In this document: positions 1 through 11,210 of the stretch, piece after piece
Position numbering within the stretch: position 1 is the first letter of the stretch
Layout: every line of letters starts with the position of its first letter
Source of the DNA: Schistocerca nitens
Lineage: Eukaryota; Arthropoda; Insecta; Orthoptera; Acrididae
DNA length: 64,000 nt
Assembly (NCBI RefSeq): GCF_023898315.1
Contig: NC_064621.1
Span: forward strand, 121,895,561 to 121,959,560
Direction: 5' to 3'
Notes under the pieces: model-generated
What the model was told of the DNA's origin: nothing
Seen by the model: the letters and a program-made list of their open reading frames with translations, nothing else
Databases searched by the model: none
Made by a program: the position numbers and the translations under genes

Positions 1-967
1 ACAAGGGCTGTTGTGCGGTGAAAAGTTATGCCTGTTACTCGTGCAATGAAAACTGGTGTCTGTTACTCAATATATTCCTGGAGTTTTATTAAAGTATGTA
101 AATGGTGTTAACTTGGTGGGAAAGTTAAGTTTATTACTAAGCATGGCGGAAACCACATATTCCCAGGATTATACATTAACATACTGTAATGCCCATTTAA
201 CATTTCTGACATTTGCATTGTAAGTAACTTTCTCATTGTGTTCATCAAGCAACCAATAAGCTTCACTAACTAGACCTAATCTGTACAGTATTTTTCAAGA
301 GGACAGCTGATTTTATGCTACAAGCAGATCCTGATTCACAATATGGCATCATCACAATAAAAGACCGATTGTAACAAATGTAGTAATGCCACATTAATTT
401 CCCAAATTAACCATTTCATTGCTTCCCAACAAATACAAACAACACTAAATGGTACTCACTTCTGATCAACTATTTCTACTGTGGATTTCTCAGCAGTGTA
501 GTACATTACAGCCAAAGCCCTTACACGTAAATGTTTCTTCCAACAGTGTTCCTTTTTTATTGTAAGACTGCATTTCTGTATATTCTGTGAGATATATCTG
601 ACTACCCTTGTATCTCAATCTCTCTTGTGTGTGTCATTACTCCAGAACCTGATTTACTACTTCTATCTACAGTATCTTCTCACCTCTTATTGTGTCACAA
701 TAGCCTTTGTTTTTCCTTTATAATCAATATGGCACATTTGGCCATTCTTAACCATTCAACTACAGTTCATGTACACACAATGAGCTCATACACTAGTATT
801 ATGCCTTATTAAAAAAAACCACCTCATCTTCTCTACCATAATCATGTGTAACAAATATCAAATTAGAACTAATAAAACAGATTATGTCAGTAAGTGAGCC
901 TGTTAGCTGAATGACATCAGCATGGGGGGAGGGGGGAGGGAGAGGGGGGGAGAGGGAGGGAGGGAGG

Positions 968-972
<5 letters not shown>

Positions 973-1015
<43 letters not shown>
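973..1015 (+). repeat. (GA)n microsatellite preceded by a GGGA-rich tract
   Basis: GGGGAGGG-type purine sequence from about 924 grades into a perfect GA dinucleotide run. Minus-strand frames through it give artificial Ser/Leu/Pro repeats. Confidence 0.95.
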
Positions 1016-1019
<4 letters not shown>

Positions 1020-1925
1020 TGGTTACCATAAACCAAAAATATACCAACGATATATCTTTTCGTGCATTTGTCTAGCAATACAGGAAATCTAAAGTGCTTT
1101 GGCATCTTTTCCTTGGAAACCACGTGTTTTCACATATCGCGCAAGGTAGGACCTAGGTTCATATAAATCTCCACAAATTTAACTCTTGCATTGCAAATGC
1201 ACAGTCTTCTATTTTGGTAACTCCTGATTTCAGGCAGCTTTGCACTATATACACTACATACATGAGAATTATTTTAAAATCATTTTGTTAAGTTCACTAT
1301 GACATCCACAATCCATTTTGAACAAGTTATGTATAAGAGAAAACAATGTCTTAAATTGTTTTTACATTTTAGATCCAACTATGAATTTTTGTGTTCTTAC
1401 TGTTTCCTATTCGAGACTCAAAACTGCATTTCATTTAAAAAGAGAGTAACTACATCAACCGTCCCGAAAGCATTACAGCTATTTTGACAGATTTAATTAT
1501 CAAACGTTTATGTATTCCATCCAATTGACTTGTATCCACTAGTGTAATAAATTAAACACTGCCATAACAGCATTAATTGTTTGTTGTGTTACAACTGTAC
1601 CTTGCAAAAATATATTTCAATGTGTGATTAACAGGTACTGCAAGAGCCATCAAACTGCTCTGTACTTTTTTCCCCGGCAAACTCACTGACACACACTACC
1701 AGGTTTGACACAGTATTTGCTCACCACATAACAACTAAACTGAATTCATCATGTGCCACACTCCTAAAATTCCACAGCTGTTTCTCTATGATCCTTACAG
1801 TTTTATGAACAACTTAATTTATTTTTTAAGCAAATGTATAACCTATTGGTTATTTCATACAGTTCTACCTCTTGCTCGACTACACTGAGAAAAGTCTTTC
1901 AGAAAAAATCTCTTTAAAATTAAAA

Positions 1926-2062
1926 AATGGTAAAATCCACGATGGAATAATAATATTAATTAGGACAGAGTGCTTCCCACTGCTGCACAGCCACAGGACC
2001 CAGAGGTAGGTGTGTGTGTGTGTGTGTGTGTGTGCGCGCTCTCTCTCTCTCTCTCTCTCTCT
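1926..2062 (+). repeat. repeat fragment ending in compound (TG)n(CT)n
   Basis: The segment AAAATCCACGATGGAATAAT resembles the starts of the repeats at 22630 and 53756, and is followed by a TG run (2010-2034) and a CT run (2038-2062). It looks like a short 5' piece of that family. Confidence 0.5.
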
Positions 2063-2899
2063 TTCTTCATTTCATGAGGGCTTTCTCCATTAGCTAAAAA
2101 AACTACTTTTAAATGTTGCTGACTGTTGATCAAGCTGCCTATGAACAGAGTAGCACTCTATCCTAATTAATATGTTTACTCAACATTTTTATTTAAGGTT
2201 AAATCATTCAATACTACCAAAACAACTATCTCCAGGAGTCTCTGTAACACTGAGAATTCTCCTCCCGTATCGTTAGCAACTTTTACTTTCAGTTTGTCCT
2301 TGAGGTAATTTTGGATTGTGTGGTAGCACACTGCCCACAACGAACGTATTGGGTAACCAGACCAGCATATAGTTTTGACTTGTCATAATTCTCAACAATT
2401 ACATAAATTAACAACCAGATAAATGCTTACTACTAATACATACATGCTCTGCTATTTCACAGTTTTCATGTACAAACCTCCTCCTTGTAATAATTCAATA
2501 CATTTCCCCATTAATGTAAGGGATATGTTCCATGTCAATTATGTATTACTTTGTCCTGAGAACTTTTCAAGTTCTTTAATATTTTTCCCCTCTATTGTAA
2601 TTATGATCAAATGATGAAAAAATAAAATAATATTCAAAAATAAGAATCTCATGGTACATGCAGGTCACATAATGTGCTAGTGCTATTTACAATAAATCAA
2701 TTAACATGGAACTACAAATTTGGTAATCAGTGATCAAAACTCCAACACAGTGTTCCTTCTATTACTCTATTGCGATTTTCTTGATTGAAAACAAAATTCC
2801 CACACAATAATTATTATTAAAATACAGCACGAGCCAACAAAAACACGCTGATAAAACTATGACAGTGTTCTTTTCTTGGGATATACGATAAGCACATAA

Positions 2900-2900
<1 letters not shown>

Positions 2901-2952
<52 letters not shown>
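2901..2952 (+). repeat. compound (CT)n(AC)n microsatellite
   Basis: A run of CT dinucleotides switches directly to an AC run. The same CT-to-AC compound structure occurs at 23443-23513. Confidence 0.95.
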
Positions 2953-2955
<3 letters not shown>

Positions 2956-3476
2956 ACAATCTGACTAATGGAATGGGGCTGCATTACAGCTTAATTCGCT
3001 TTCTATTTTTTATAACATTCTCTGTTTTACTATCTTGTATGTATAATTAAAATATATATATATATATAATGATTTCTCAAATTAAAACTGCAAAAAATTG
3101 ACAATCAGCACAATAACTGCTAGGTTAGAAGTAGATATCCCAGAACACAAGACAAATCATACAGACTCTGCACCAACACACACATTTTAGCCCCTCATCT
3201 ATTTAGCATGATGCAAATGAATTAATAATTAGTGCAAAGAGTTATTCTTATGAATGAAGCTCATTATAAATAAAAACATAGTAGCACAAATATTGTTTGC
3301 CTCTTCCAATATCAACTCTAAGCAAAAACGAGGGTACTCTTTGGTTACTCCAATACCAACAAACTTCTATCAGACCCATGGATGCATTTTACACTTATAA
3401 TAAATAGGAGTATGGAACATTTGGGACAATGGATACAAGGGAAAATGATATTATAATTCACAATTCAGAAGTGCCA

Positions 3477-3482
3477 TTTATT
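3477..3482 (-). promoter_or_regulatory. candidate poly(A) signal AATAAA
   Basis: An AATAAA hexamer occurs on the minus strand about 530 nt past the CPSF6 stop codon. The sequence after it is only weakly U/GU-rich. CPSF6 transcripts in other animals can have multi-kilobase 3' UTRs, so the true end may be further down. Confidence 0.25.
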
Positions 3483-4011
3483 CAAAAGCTTAAAACTACA
3501 ATCTTCTTCTGTTGTTGATACTGAATACAATCTTCTTTTTGTTTCTGCCACAGGTGTCTTCAGTCCTCTTGCTGCAGCTTATCTCCAGTGATGAACTGAG
3601 TCTTCTATGTACTTAATTTACAATTAAAACAAATTTGTCCATTCACATCTACTTGACTGAAGGCTGTATGTCATACCAATTCTACAAAATACACTAATTA
3701 ACTAAAGACTGCCACTGATGCATGAATTCAGTAGAAGTTATGAGATGAATTAAGATAGCTATGCATATCTTGATCCCCATTTTAAAAGCAATCTTTCTGC
3801 GTAAAATGTTTCGTATGGAAAGAAAAACGTAGCCTACAAATGAGAATTGGAATTTAATTTTACTCTAATAATCTACTTTTCCTTCTGCTTAATGCAAATT
3901 CTCCTGAAATGAAATGTATTTCACCACTAAAAAAAAAAAAAATCTATACATTATGATTAGAGATGCAAAAACGGGGTATGGTAACTACCCTGTAAAAGAA
4001 AGATAACCCAT

Positions 4012-4162
4012 TTAATGGCGAGTACTACGATGGGAAGATTCTCTTTCTTCTCTTCTTTCTCTTTCACGGTCTCTTTCCCGTTCACGCTCAGGTTCACGCC
4101 TAGTCCCTTCACGTTCACGTTCCCTCTCACGATCCCTCTCACGGTACCTGTCATCATAATAC
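4012..4162 (-). CDS. CPSF6: CPSF6 terminal coding exon with stop codon
   Basis: 151 nt of coding sequence after acceptor tttgtttccag. The first base G completes AGG Arg, followed by YYDDRYRERDREREREREG, then TRREPERERERDRERERR, ending EERESSHRSTRH and a stop at 4014-4012. Vertebrate CPSF6 likewise ends in Arg/Asp/Glu runs with a final His/Arg cluster. The upstream intron (4163-4240) is only 78 nt. Another minus frame covering 3957-4172 and a plus frame covering 4015-4206 are shadows of this Arg codon-rich sequence. Confidence 0.93.
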
Positions 4163-4240
4163 CTGGAAACAAAAGAATCTTCTATATAAATTATTACTCT
4201 AAATAAATTACTACTCTCAGCAAATATGTACATAACCTAC

Positions 4241-4321
4241 CTAGATTTAGAACTGATAACTGGAGCTGCTTCTGGTGGTTCTGGGGACTTAGCACGTGGG
4301 CGAACTGCCTGCCTGGTAGAA
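4241..4321 (-). CDS. CPSF6: CPSF6 small exon: KSPEPPEAAP spacer inside the RS tail
   Basis: 81 nt, from acceptor tttattccag to donor AATCTAG/gtaggt. One entering base (T) completes AGT Ser and AG is left for the next exon. The product is roughly SSTRQAVRPRAKSPEPPEAA followed by PVISSKS. Its composition (Pro, Ala, Ser with a K-S-P site) differs from the flanking RD/RE repeats. A second AG 9 nt downstream (exon start 4312) keeps the same phase and would drop S-T-R. Both phase joins are correct, so the exon is well supported even though I do not recognise this segment in vertebrate CPSF6. Confidence 0.85.
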
Positions 4322-5020
4322 CTGGAATAAACACTGGAACTGGATCAACAGTTCCTCAGTGAGACATTGTGATGAAAGTGTTGCAAGATCTATAATTATA
4401 TGAACTAAACTAATTTGTCTCCTTACATAATACAAAAAGTTTCATTCCACATTTTTCATACTGTTTTCCTTTCACCCAGCTTTTATGTTACAGTGTGCAA
4501 ATCCATCCTTCCCATGACTGCACTCAAGGATGCACAACAATAAATAATGAAAACTTTATGTTTATTGTTAGTATTTTCCTAAGACATCTGTTGTTCTAAT
4601 CCTCCCTTTTCCATAACAATAAATTTATGATCACACAATTTACCATTAAAGAACAGTGTTGAGCCAGGAAATGTCCCATAATTCAGTAGATACATGTGGC
4701 AATAGAAATAAAGACCCCCCCCCCCCTTATACTGAAAAGGTGATTTCAATTACTTCTAGAAATTAATACTTTATTCAACTGACATTAAATATGAATATTT
4801 GAGCAAGGAGTTGCAGTTATCTAGTCGAAGACCGTTAAATTTCAATCAAAAAATAATAAAAACCTACTTAACATTCTGCTGAGCTGCTGCTTTGAATCAA
4901 TCAAAAAATAAATGTGCAGTATCTATGGAAGAAATGACCACCCATTCACAAAAAATCTTGAACAAGAAAAACAATCATTTTAATAAGGCAGCTCAGACTC
5001 CTTTGCTATACACAGTAGTT
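4322..5020. other. intron sequence, no feature recognised
   Basis: Start of the 14.1-kb CPSF6 intron (minus-strand 3' side). It is AT-rich with a short C run near 4715. No coding or repeat signal was recognised. Confidence 0.5.
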
Positions 5021-5027
5021 ACACCTC

Positions 5028-7700
5028 GTGCATAAACCACAGACTTTGATGAGGTGGTGGCAGAGGAGAGTGGGAAAATCCTCACATGCCTGTTATGATA
5101 CAGATACTGATAACCCTACAGTAAGTGCAACCACAATGGAGGGGTATCTGTGGAGAAGGGGAGACAAACTCTTGATTCCTGAAGAGCGCCGACAGCCTTT
5201 TCAGCAGTAGTTGGGGTTTACAATCTGAATGATTGACTTAGCCTTTTAACACCAGCCAACATGACCTTGCTATGTTGGTACTATGTGTGAAGCAAGAGGT
5301 AACTACAAGCATTATATATCCTGGGGGGACATGCAGCTCTACTGTACAGCTTAATGATGATGGCATCAACCTGTATTAAATATTCTGGAAGTAGAATTGA
5401 GCTCCAATCAGATCTCCAAATGGGGGCTACTCAGCTGGGCATCATAATCAGGAGAAATAAACTTGGCAATTTCTGTGTCGGAATGCAAAATATTAGATCC
5501 CATAATCAGTTAGGTAGATTAGAGAATTTAGAAAGTGAAATGAATAAGTTGAATTTAGATATAGTGGGAATTACGAGAACTATGTAGGCTTAACAACGAA
5601 TAAGACAATAGCAATGTGGGTAAGCTATTATGAACAGAATAGTGAATCCATTTAGTATACAAGATAAACACAAAGTCAACGACCCTCACATAAGTGTAAG
5701 TCTATATGCCTACTAGCTCTGCAAATGAAGAGATTGAAAGGGAGTACGATGAGAGAAATATTATTCAGATAGATAAGCAAGACAAAACTTTTATTGTGAT
5801 GGGTGTCTGGAATTCGATAGCAGGAAACAGAGGCAGGAAAAAACAGTAGGAAAACATGAACTGGAGAAAAAGGATAGCAAGAAAGAGATGCCTGTAGAAT
5901 TTTGCACAAAGTATAATACAATCATCACTAACACGTGGTTTAAGGACCATATGAAAACACTGTGGATACGGAAGAGACTTGGGGCACTGGACGGTTTTGA
6001 AATCTATTTTATAATGGCAGAACACACAAACCAGATTTTGAATTGTAAGACATTTCCATGAAACTGAAGAAACTGCAAAAAAGTAAGAGCTCAAGCAGAT
6101 GACATTTGGATACACTGAACGAACTAGAGACTGTTTAGAGTTTCAAAGGGAGTATCATGCAACAACTGACTCAAACGAGGGTAAAGGACACAACAGAAGA
6201 CAAATGGGTGGGCTTTAGAGATGAAACAGTAAAGACATCAGTGAATCAAACAGGCAAAAGACAACACCCATGAGAAACCCTTGGATAACTCATGAGCTGC
6301 TAAATCTAAATGACGAAAGGACAAAACATAAAAAGGAGAAAATTAAGTACACAAAAGGAAATACAGGGAATACTCAGTAATTGGTGAGGGACAAATGCAA
6401 GGTTGTAAAAGCACACAGGTAATGGAAATGTGGGTGCCACCTATAACAAAATTAAAGACCCATATGCAGAAAAGAGAAGCAGCTGTACGAACATCAAGAG
6501 CCCAGAGGACAAGCTTATACTACCCAAAGAAGGCAAAAGTGGAAGGAAATATAAAAGGGTTGTATAAGGGAAACCAACATGAAGACTACATTACAGAGAG
6601 GCCAGAGGAAGTAAGTGAAGCTGATATAGGGGATGATATACTGCAATAAGTATTTGATCTAGCTCCAAAAGACCTAAGTCCAAACAAGACCTCTAGAGTA
6701 GACAACATTCCCTCAGAATCCCTTGGAGGGTCAGTTATGGCTAAAAAACCATTGCACTTTGTATATCGTACACATACCCTCAGACTTCAAAAATAATGTA
6801 ACAATTCCTATCTCCAAGAGGGCAGGTTCCGACAGGTGTGAATATTACTGAACTATCAGTTTAAAACTCATGCTGGCAAAAAGTGGACACACGTTATTTC
6901 CACAAGAATGGACAGACTAACAGAAGCTGAATTGAAAAATAACACTTCAGGTTCATGAGACCACAGTAACCCTGCGACTCATCTCAGAAGAAAATGGAAG
7001 AAATTCGTCAAATTAAAGGACGCTTTTGACAATGTTGATTGGAAAACCTATTTTGAAATTATGAAGCAGTGATTTGGAGATGGAATTAAAGTTCAAGGAG
7101 CAGAAATAAAAACTTCAAGACTTGCGATGACATTGCAGTTCTGTCAGACAACCAATGGCCTGGAAGAGCAGTGGAATGGAACAGATCTTGTATTGAAAAA
7201 AGGAAGAAAGATGAACATCAACAAAAGAAAATAAAGGATAATGGAGTGTACTCAAATCACAAATCAAACAATGTTGATAAAATTAGATTAGGAAATATGA
7301 CAAAGTAGTAGGTGATGTTTGCTCTTGGGTGACAAAATAACAGGTGGGTACCAAACTACTGAGGAATAAAATGCAGACTGGTAACAACAAGAAAAACGTT
7401 TCTGAAAAAGAAGAATTCATTAACATCGAAGTCTGTTCTGAAGGTATCAGTATGGAACATAGACTTGCACAGAAGTGAAATGTGGACAGTAGGTAGTTTA
7501 TTGAGAAGAGAACAGAAGCTTTGGAAATGTGATGCTGTAGCAGAATGTTGAAAATTAGATGGGTAACTTTAATAACTAATGAGGAGGTAGTAAATTAAAT
7601 TGGGGAGAAAAATTAATAGCACAACTTGACTAAATGAAGGAATCAGTTGACAGGACACATCCCAATCCATCAGGAAATAATTTTGCAACGGAAGTAAATG
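5028..7700 (+). mobile_element. RTE-like LINE, degenerate near full-length copy
   Basis: The 5' region (5030-5330) matches the start of another copy at 41740-41960. The endonuclease start is visible near 5470-5580 (NFCVGMQNIRSHNQLGRLEN, then LNLDIVGI). Weak linker sequence follows (6250-6640, with a KGNQHEDYI-like stretch). A broken reverse-transcriptase relic follows at 7010-7250 (FDNVDW, then EIKTSRLA and GLEEQWNGTD). Frameshifts and stops are frequent. The RT palm is shortened: about 7077 jumps from the KAFDNVDW region straight to the GIKVQGAEIK region. The remaining C-terminal sequence fades near 7700. It belongs to the group whose proteins are often labelled craniofacial-development-protein-2-like endonuclease-RTs. 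Clade assignment is from memory of these motifs. Confidence 0.8.
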
Positions 7701-7714
7701 TGGGTGATAAAAAT

Positions 7715-7822
7715 TGTAACGGGACACAATGTCTCGAGTAGCTCTTGTACGTGAAAGGCAAAGGACCTGAGTTCGAGTCTCAGTCCAGGATATAGCTTTA
7801 ATCTGCGAGAAAGTTCCAATGT
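7715..7822 (+). mobile_element. tRNA-headed SINE-like element, degenerate
   Basis: Contains GAAAGGCAAAGGACCTGAG then TTCGAGTCTCAGTCC, a clear Pol III B-box-like motif, and ends TTTAATCTGCGAGAAAGTTCC. This resembles a widespread locust repeat with a tRNA-like head and a 'TTTAATCTGCCAGGAAGTTTC' tail (recalled, not searched). It lies exactly between two RTE-like LINE copies. The A box is decayed, so it is not a functional tRNA. Confidence 0.6.
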
Positions 7823-7824
7823 TT

Positions 7825-8880
7825 TAAATATTTTGCTTGATTGGAATACTCTCTTTCAAATTATGAAAGTGGCAGGGGTCAAATACAGGGAGCAAAAGGA
7901 TATTTACAATTTGTACAGAAACCAGATGGCAGTTATAAGAGTCGAGGGGCATGAAAGTGGTTGGGAAGGGAGTGAGACAGGTTTGTAGCCTATTCCTGAT
8001 GTTATTCAATCTGTATATTGAGCAAGCAGTAAAGGAAACAGAAGAAAAATTTGGAGTAGGAATTAAAATCCATGGAGAAGAAATAAAAACTTTGAGGTTC
8101 GCCAATGACATGGTAATTCTGTCAGAGACAGCAAAGGACCTGGAAGAGCAGCTGAACGGAATGGCCAGTGTCTTGAAAGGAGGATATAAGATGAACATAA
8201 AAAAAGCAAAACGAAAATAATGGAATGTAGTCAAATTAAATCAGGTGCTGCTGAGGAAATTAGATTAGGAAATGACACATTTAAAGTAGCAAATGCGTTT
8301 TGCTGTTTGGGGAGCAAAATAACCACGATGATCGAAGTAGAGAGGATATAAAATGTAGACTGGCCGTGGTAAGGAAAGCATTTCTGAAGAAGAGAAATTT
8401 GTTAACATCGAGTATTGATTTAAGCGTTAGGAAGTCTTTTCTGAAAGTATTTGAACGGAGCATAGCCAAGTATGGAAGTGAAACATAGACAATAAACAGT
8501 TTAGACAAGAAGAGACTAGAAGCTTTTGAAATCTGGTGTTACAGAAGAATGCTCAAGATAGATGGGTAAATCACTAACTAATGAGGAGGTACTGAATAGA
8601 ATTGGGGAAAGATGAATTTGTGGCACAACTTGACTAGAGGCACAACTTGACTAAAAGAACGGATCAATTGGTAGGACATATTCTGAGGCATCAAGGCATT
8701 ACCGGTTTAGTACTGGAGGGAAGAATGGAGGGTAAAAATCGTAGAGGGAGACCAAGAGATGAATACGGTAAGCAGATTCAAAAGGATGTAGGTTGCAGTA
8801 GTTATGCAGAGATGATGAGGCTTTCAGATGATAGACAAGTGTGGAGAGCTGCATCAAATCAATCTACAGACTATTAACAA
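7825..8880 (+). mobile_element. RTE-like LINE, 3' part (RT palm to C-terminus)
   Basis: Resumes at a region equivalent to KAFD-WN (about 7835). It carries MKVVGKGVRQVCSLFLMLFN (RT), then GIKIHGEEIKTLRFANDMVI, where the usual FADD catalytic box reads FAND. Further on are a LEEQLNGM segment and a C-terminal block LVGHILRHQGITGLVLEGRM, then GKNRRGRPRDEYGKQIQKDV, ending near 8877. One frameshift near 8215 and stops separate the blocks. The loss of a catalytic Asp and the frameshifts indicate a dead copy. Confidence 0.85.
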
Positions 8881-9546
8881 GTTACACAAAAATTCTTTCA
8901 GACCCCCAAGCAACGATGATTAATGACAAAAACAACATGTTGGGATTAGAAAATGACTTCCAGTAGAACAGATGTAATCCTTGGTAATGGGCTGACAGTC
9001 TTCAAATTTCTAGAAAAATTAGCACTTGGTGGGGACAATACAACTCGTACGTCTAAAAGACGACTCCAGCTGTTTAACAGATTCAATTTTTGGAATCCTT
9101 GTTGATCACCATATCTAGACAGAATTTGGCTGTATCTATTAGACTGCACTGTTACCAATAACGTTGGTCTGACAAAAGTGAAGAGAACGAAGTGTGTTTG
9201 CAAAAACAAGCAGCGTACAAACTCTTTGCTAAAAATGGACGCGTTTGCATAATTGCACTAAGAAGGTAGGGTAGAACCTGCCAGTTTTGTACAACTGAAA
9301 TGCTTCTCTAGGGTTTTCTAAGGAACTGGTGACAAGCAACCAAATATAGACAGAAATGGGTCTTTCACTGATGTGATGCAACATCAATATTCAAAGATCC
9401 TTTATGTAGGTGGACACTATCAAGATTGTTTCCCGAAGTGACTGGTAGTGTAATCAAACAGTTGCATACACATTATTTTCTCATAAATTGGTAGCTGACT
9501 TAAAGTGTCATTGTGATTCAGTTGCTTCTGTTCCAGGTGCTATGAG
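8881..9546. other. intron sequence, no feature recognised
   Basis: Unassigned sequence between a LINE 3' end and the Penelope-like element. A minus-strand frame of 87 codons at 8946-9209 has no recognisable motif. Confidence 0.4.
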
Positions 9547-10266
9547 TCACTGGACAGTGGGTATGTGGGAGGTGGTAAGTGACTGAAAAGGCAAGGCACA
9601 AGAAGTCTGTTTTTGCACAAGGTCTGTGAAGGTCACATTTAGAGAGGCACGGCTCATCACTATAGATGCGATGGTGGCTAGGGTGAATAGAAGGGACTTA
9701 CAGGTGTGGAATGGCTGTTGTGAATGAGTGGCAGCATGAAGTGGAGATTTTTTGGTGGTTGGTAGATTTGATGTGGATGGAGGCTCTGATGTGGCAGTCT
9801 TTGAGGTGAAGGTCAACATTGAGGAAGGTAGCTTGTTGGGTTCTGAAGAAACATGGATAAGATGTCCTCAGCCTTGTTCCAGTTCACGAAGATTCAATGA
9901 ATCTGAAACAGGTGAGGGGTTAAGATTCTGGGTGTTTAGGAAGGAACCCTCTTGATGGCCAATGAATAGGTTGGCACAGGATGGTGCCACAGGTGCCGAT
10001 AGCTGTACCACAGATTTGTTTGTAGGTGACGCCTTCAAAGGTGAAGTAATCGTGGTCAGGTCAGTGTGACCAAGGAGGAGGTAATAGGTATGAAAGTAGT
10101 TGAGAATTCTGTTGAACAGCAACAACGCCATGGGCGTTGCAGATATTAGTGCAGAGGGAGTTGGCATAGACAGTAGCGAGCAGGGCACCAGTGGTAAAGG
10201 AACTGAAACAGTGGAGAGGCAGCAAAGAAAATGGTGGGCAATTTCATTTCTTTCATAACAACACAA
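9547..10266 (-). mobile_element. Penelope-like element, RT fragment (inverted partner)
   Basis: On the minus strand the sequence reads through a degenerate RT. A segment TNKQICGTAIGT, then APSCANLFIG matches the Penelope RT motif Q-(V/I)-x-G-x-x-M/I-G-x-x-x-A-P-x-x-A-N-L. It is followed by QATFLNVDLHLKDCHIRASI, HIKSTNHQK, and a HIYSDE-like segment, the family's 'FLDV ... KPT' region. Several frameshifts separate the segments. It runs head-to-head with a second copy on the plus strand from about 10270. Penelope-like elements are non-LTR-like retroelements with telomerase-related RT. Confidence 0.75.
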
Positions 10267-10269
10267 TCC

Positions 10270-11210
10270 CTAATGCCTCAGCTTGTTCCGATTCACTGGG
10301 TTCTCCTCAACTGTGCAAGCCACCTTCCTCGATGTTGACCTGCGCCTCAGAGACTGCTACACCACTACCTCCATCCACATCAAAACCTTCCAATCACCAA
10401 CAAAACCTTCATTCCATGCTGCCACTCATTCACAACTACCAATCCACACAAGTAAGTCACTTCTATACAGTGTAGTCACCCAGGCTCACCACATCTACAG
10501 TGATGAGAAGTCCCTCTTTGAAGATTCTAAGTGTCTCACAGAGGACTTCAGACAACCTTGTCCAAAAAAGAATTTTTTGTGCCTTCTCTCCCCAGTCACA
10601 TGCCACCTCCCAGATACTCACTGTCTAGCCACAAATGAGCACACTTCTCGTAACTCAATGCCATTTGAGCTGAAGCAACCGAATCATATTCTGAACCAAG
10701 GTTTGTACCTTCTCTCCTCGTGCCCTCAAATGAGGAATATCCTCCTCACTATCCTCCCACAGTGATATTCTGCCACCCACTGAACTTAAGCAACATCCTT
10801 GTCGTCTCTACTACACCTCTGCTCCCAGGCCTTTGCCTCAGTCTCATATCCCTGTAATAGACCTCCCACCACACTCTACACCAGTCCTGTCACAACCATC
10901 TCCTACCCATCACAGGCAGAGCTAACTGTGGAAACAGGCATGTTATCCAGAAACTAAGGTGTAACCACTGGCATGTTATCCAGTTACTAAGGTGTAACCA
11001 CTATGTCACTGTTGTAAGTGGGCATGACAACTAGCAGCTGGGCCACCCAGTCGCTGAATGAGCTGCCCAACACACTGTGCTTCACTTTAATGATTGCTTC
11101 ACAGCCTGTGTTTTCTGGATTCTTCCTACCAGCAGATATGCAGTATGAATGCACTAAATCTTGATAAGAGAAAGAAAGCTAATAAGTTCTACAAAAAGGT
11201 GGCAGTTCCA
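10270..11210 (+). mobile_element. Penelope-like element, RT C-terminus plus GIY-YIG endonuclease relic
   Basis: The first half repeats the inverted partner: QATFLDVDLRLRDCYTTTSI, then HIKTFQSPTK, then KSLLYSVVTQAHHIYSDEKS. Downstream (10930-11180) is a broken endonuclease relic, HVIQ..LRCNHYVTVVSGHD, then HPVAE and HFNDCFTACVFWILP, as in the GIY-YIG domain that follows RT in Penelope-like elements. A 33-bp unit is duplicated at 10937-11002 inside this domain. An open 160-codon frame at 10283-10765 is partly in the RT frame and is not a host gene. Confidence 0.75.
10937..11002 (+). repeat. 33-bp tandem duplication within the Penelope endonuclease relic
   Basis: GGCATGTTATCCAG-AAACTAAGGTGTAACCACT is immediately repeated with two substitutions. 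The unit equals 11 codons, so it does not shift frame. Confidence 0.9.

Larger units (their letters stand above)
1..3956. other. 3' flank / possible 3' UTR of CPSF6, no gene seen
   Basis: AT-rich sequence without a convincing coding region. The first part after the stop may be 3' UTR. It holds a GA tract (973-1015), a TG/CT tract (2010-2062) and a CT/AC tract (2901-2952), plus a repeat fragment near 1926-2000 related to the family at 22630-22790. Open frames here are short or made of microsatellite codons. Confidence 0.6.

Noticed and set aside
3957-4172. 71-residue ORF over the terminal CPSF6 exon
   Set aside because: Shadow frame of the Arg-rich terminal exon and it runs into the intron.
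7750-7800. tRNA gene on the plus strand
   Set aside because: Only the B-box half is convincing; the A box and stems are decayed and the flanks match a SINE-like repeat.
10283-10765. 160-residue plus-strand ORF as a possible host gene
   Set aside because: Its N-terminal part matches Penelope RT and the rest slides out of frame; the matching inverted copy confirms transposon origin.
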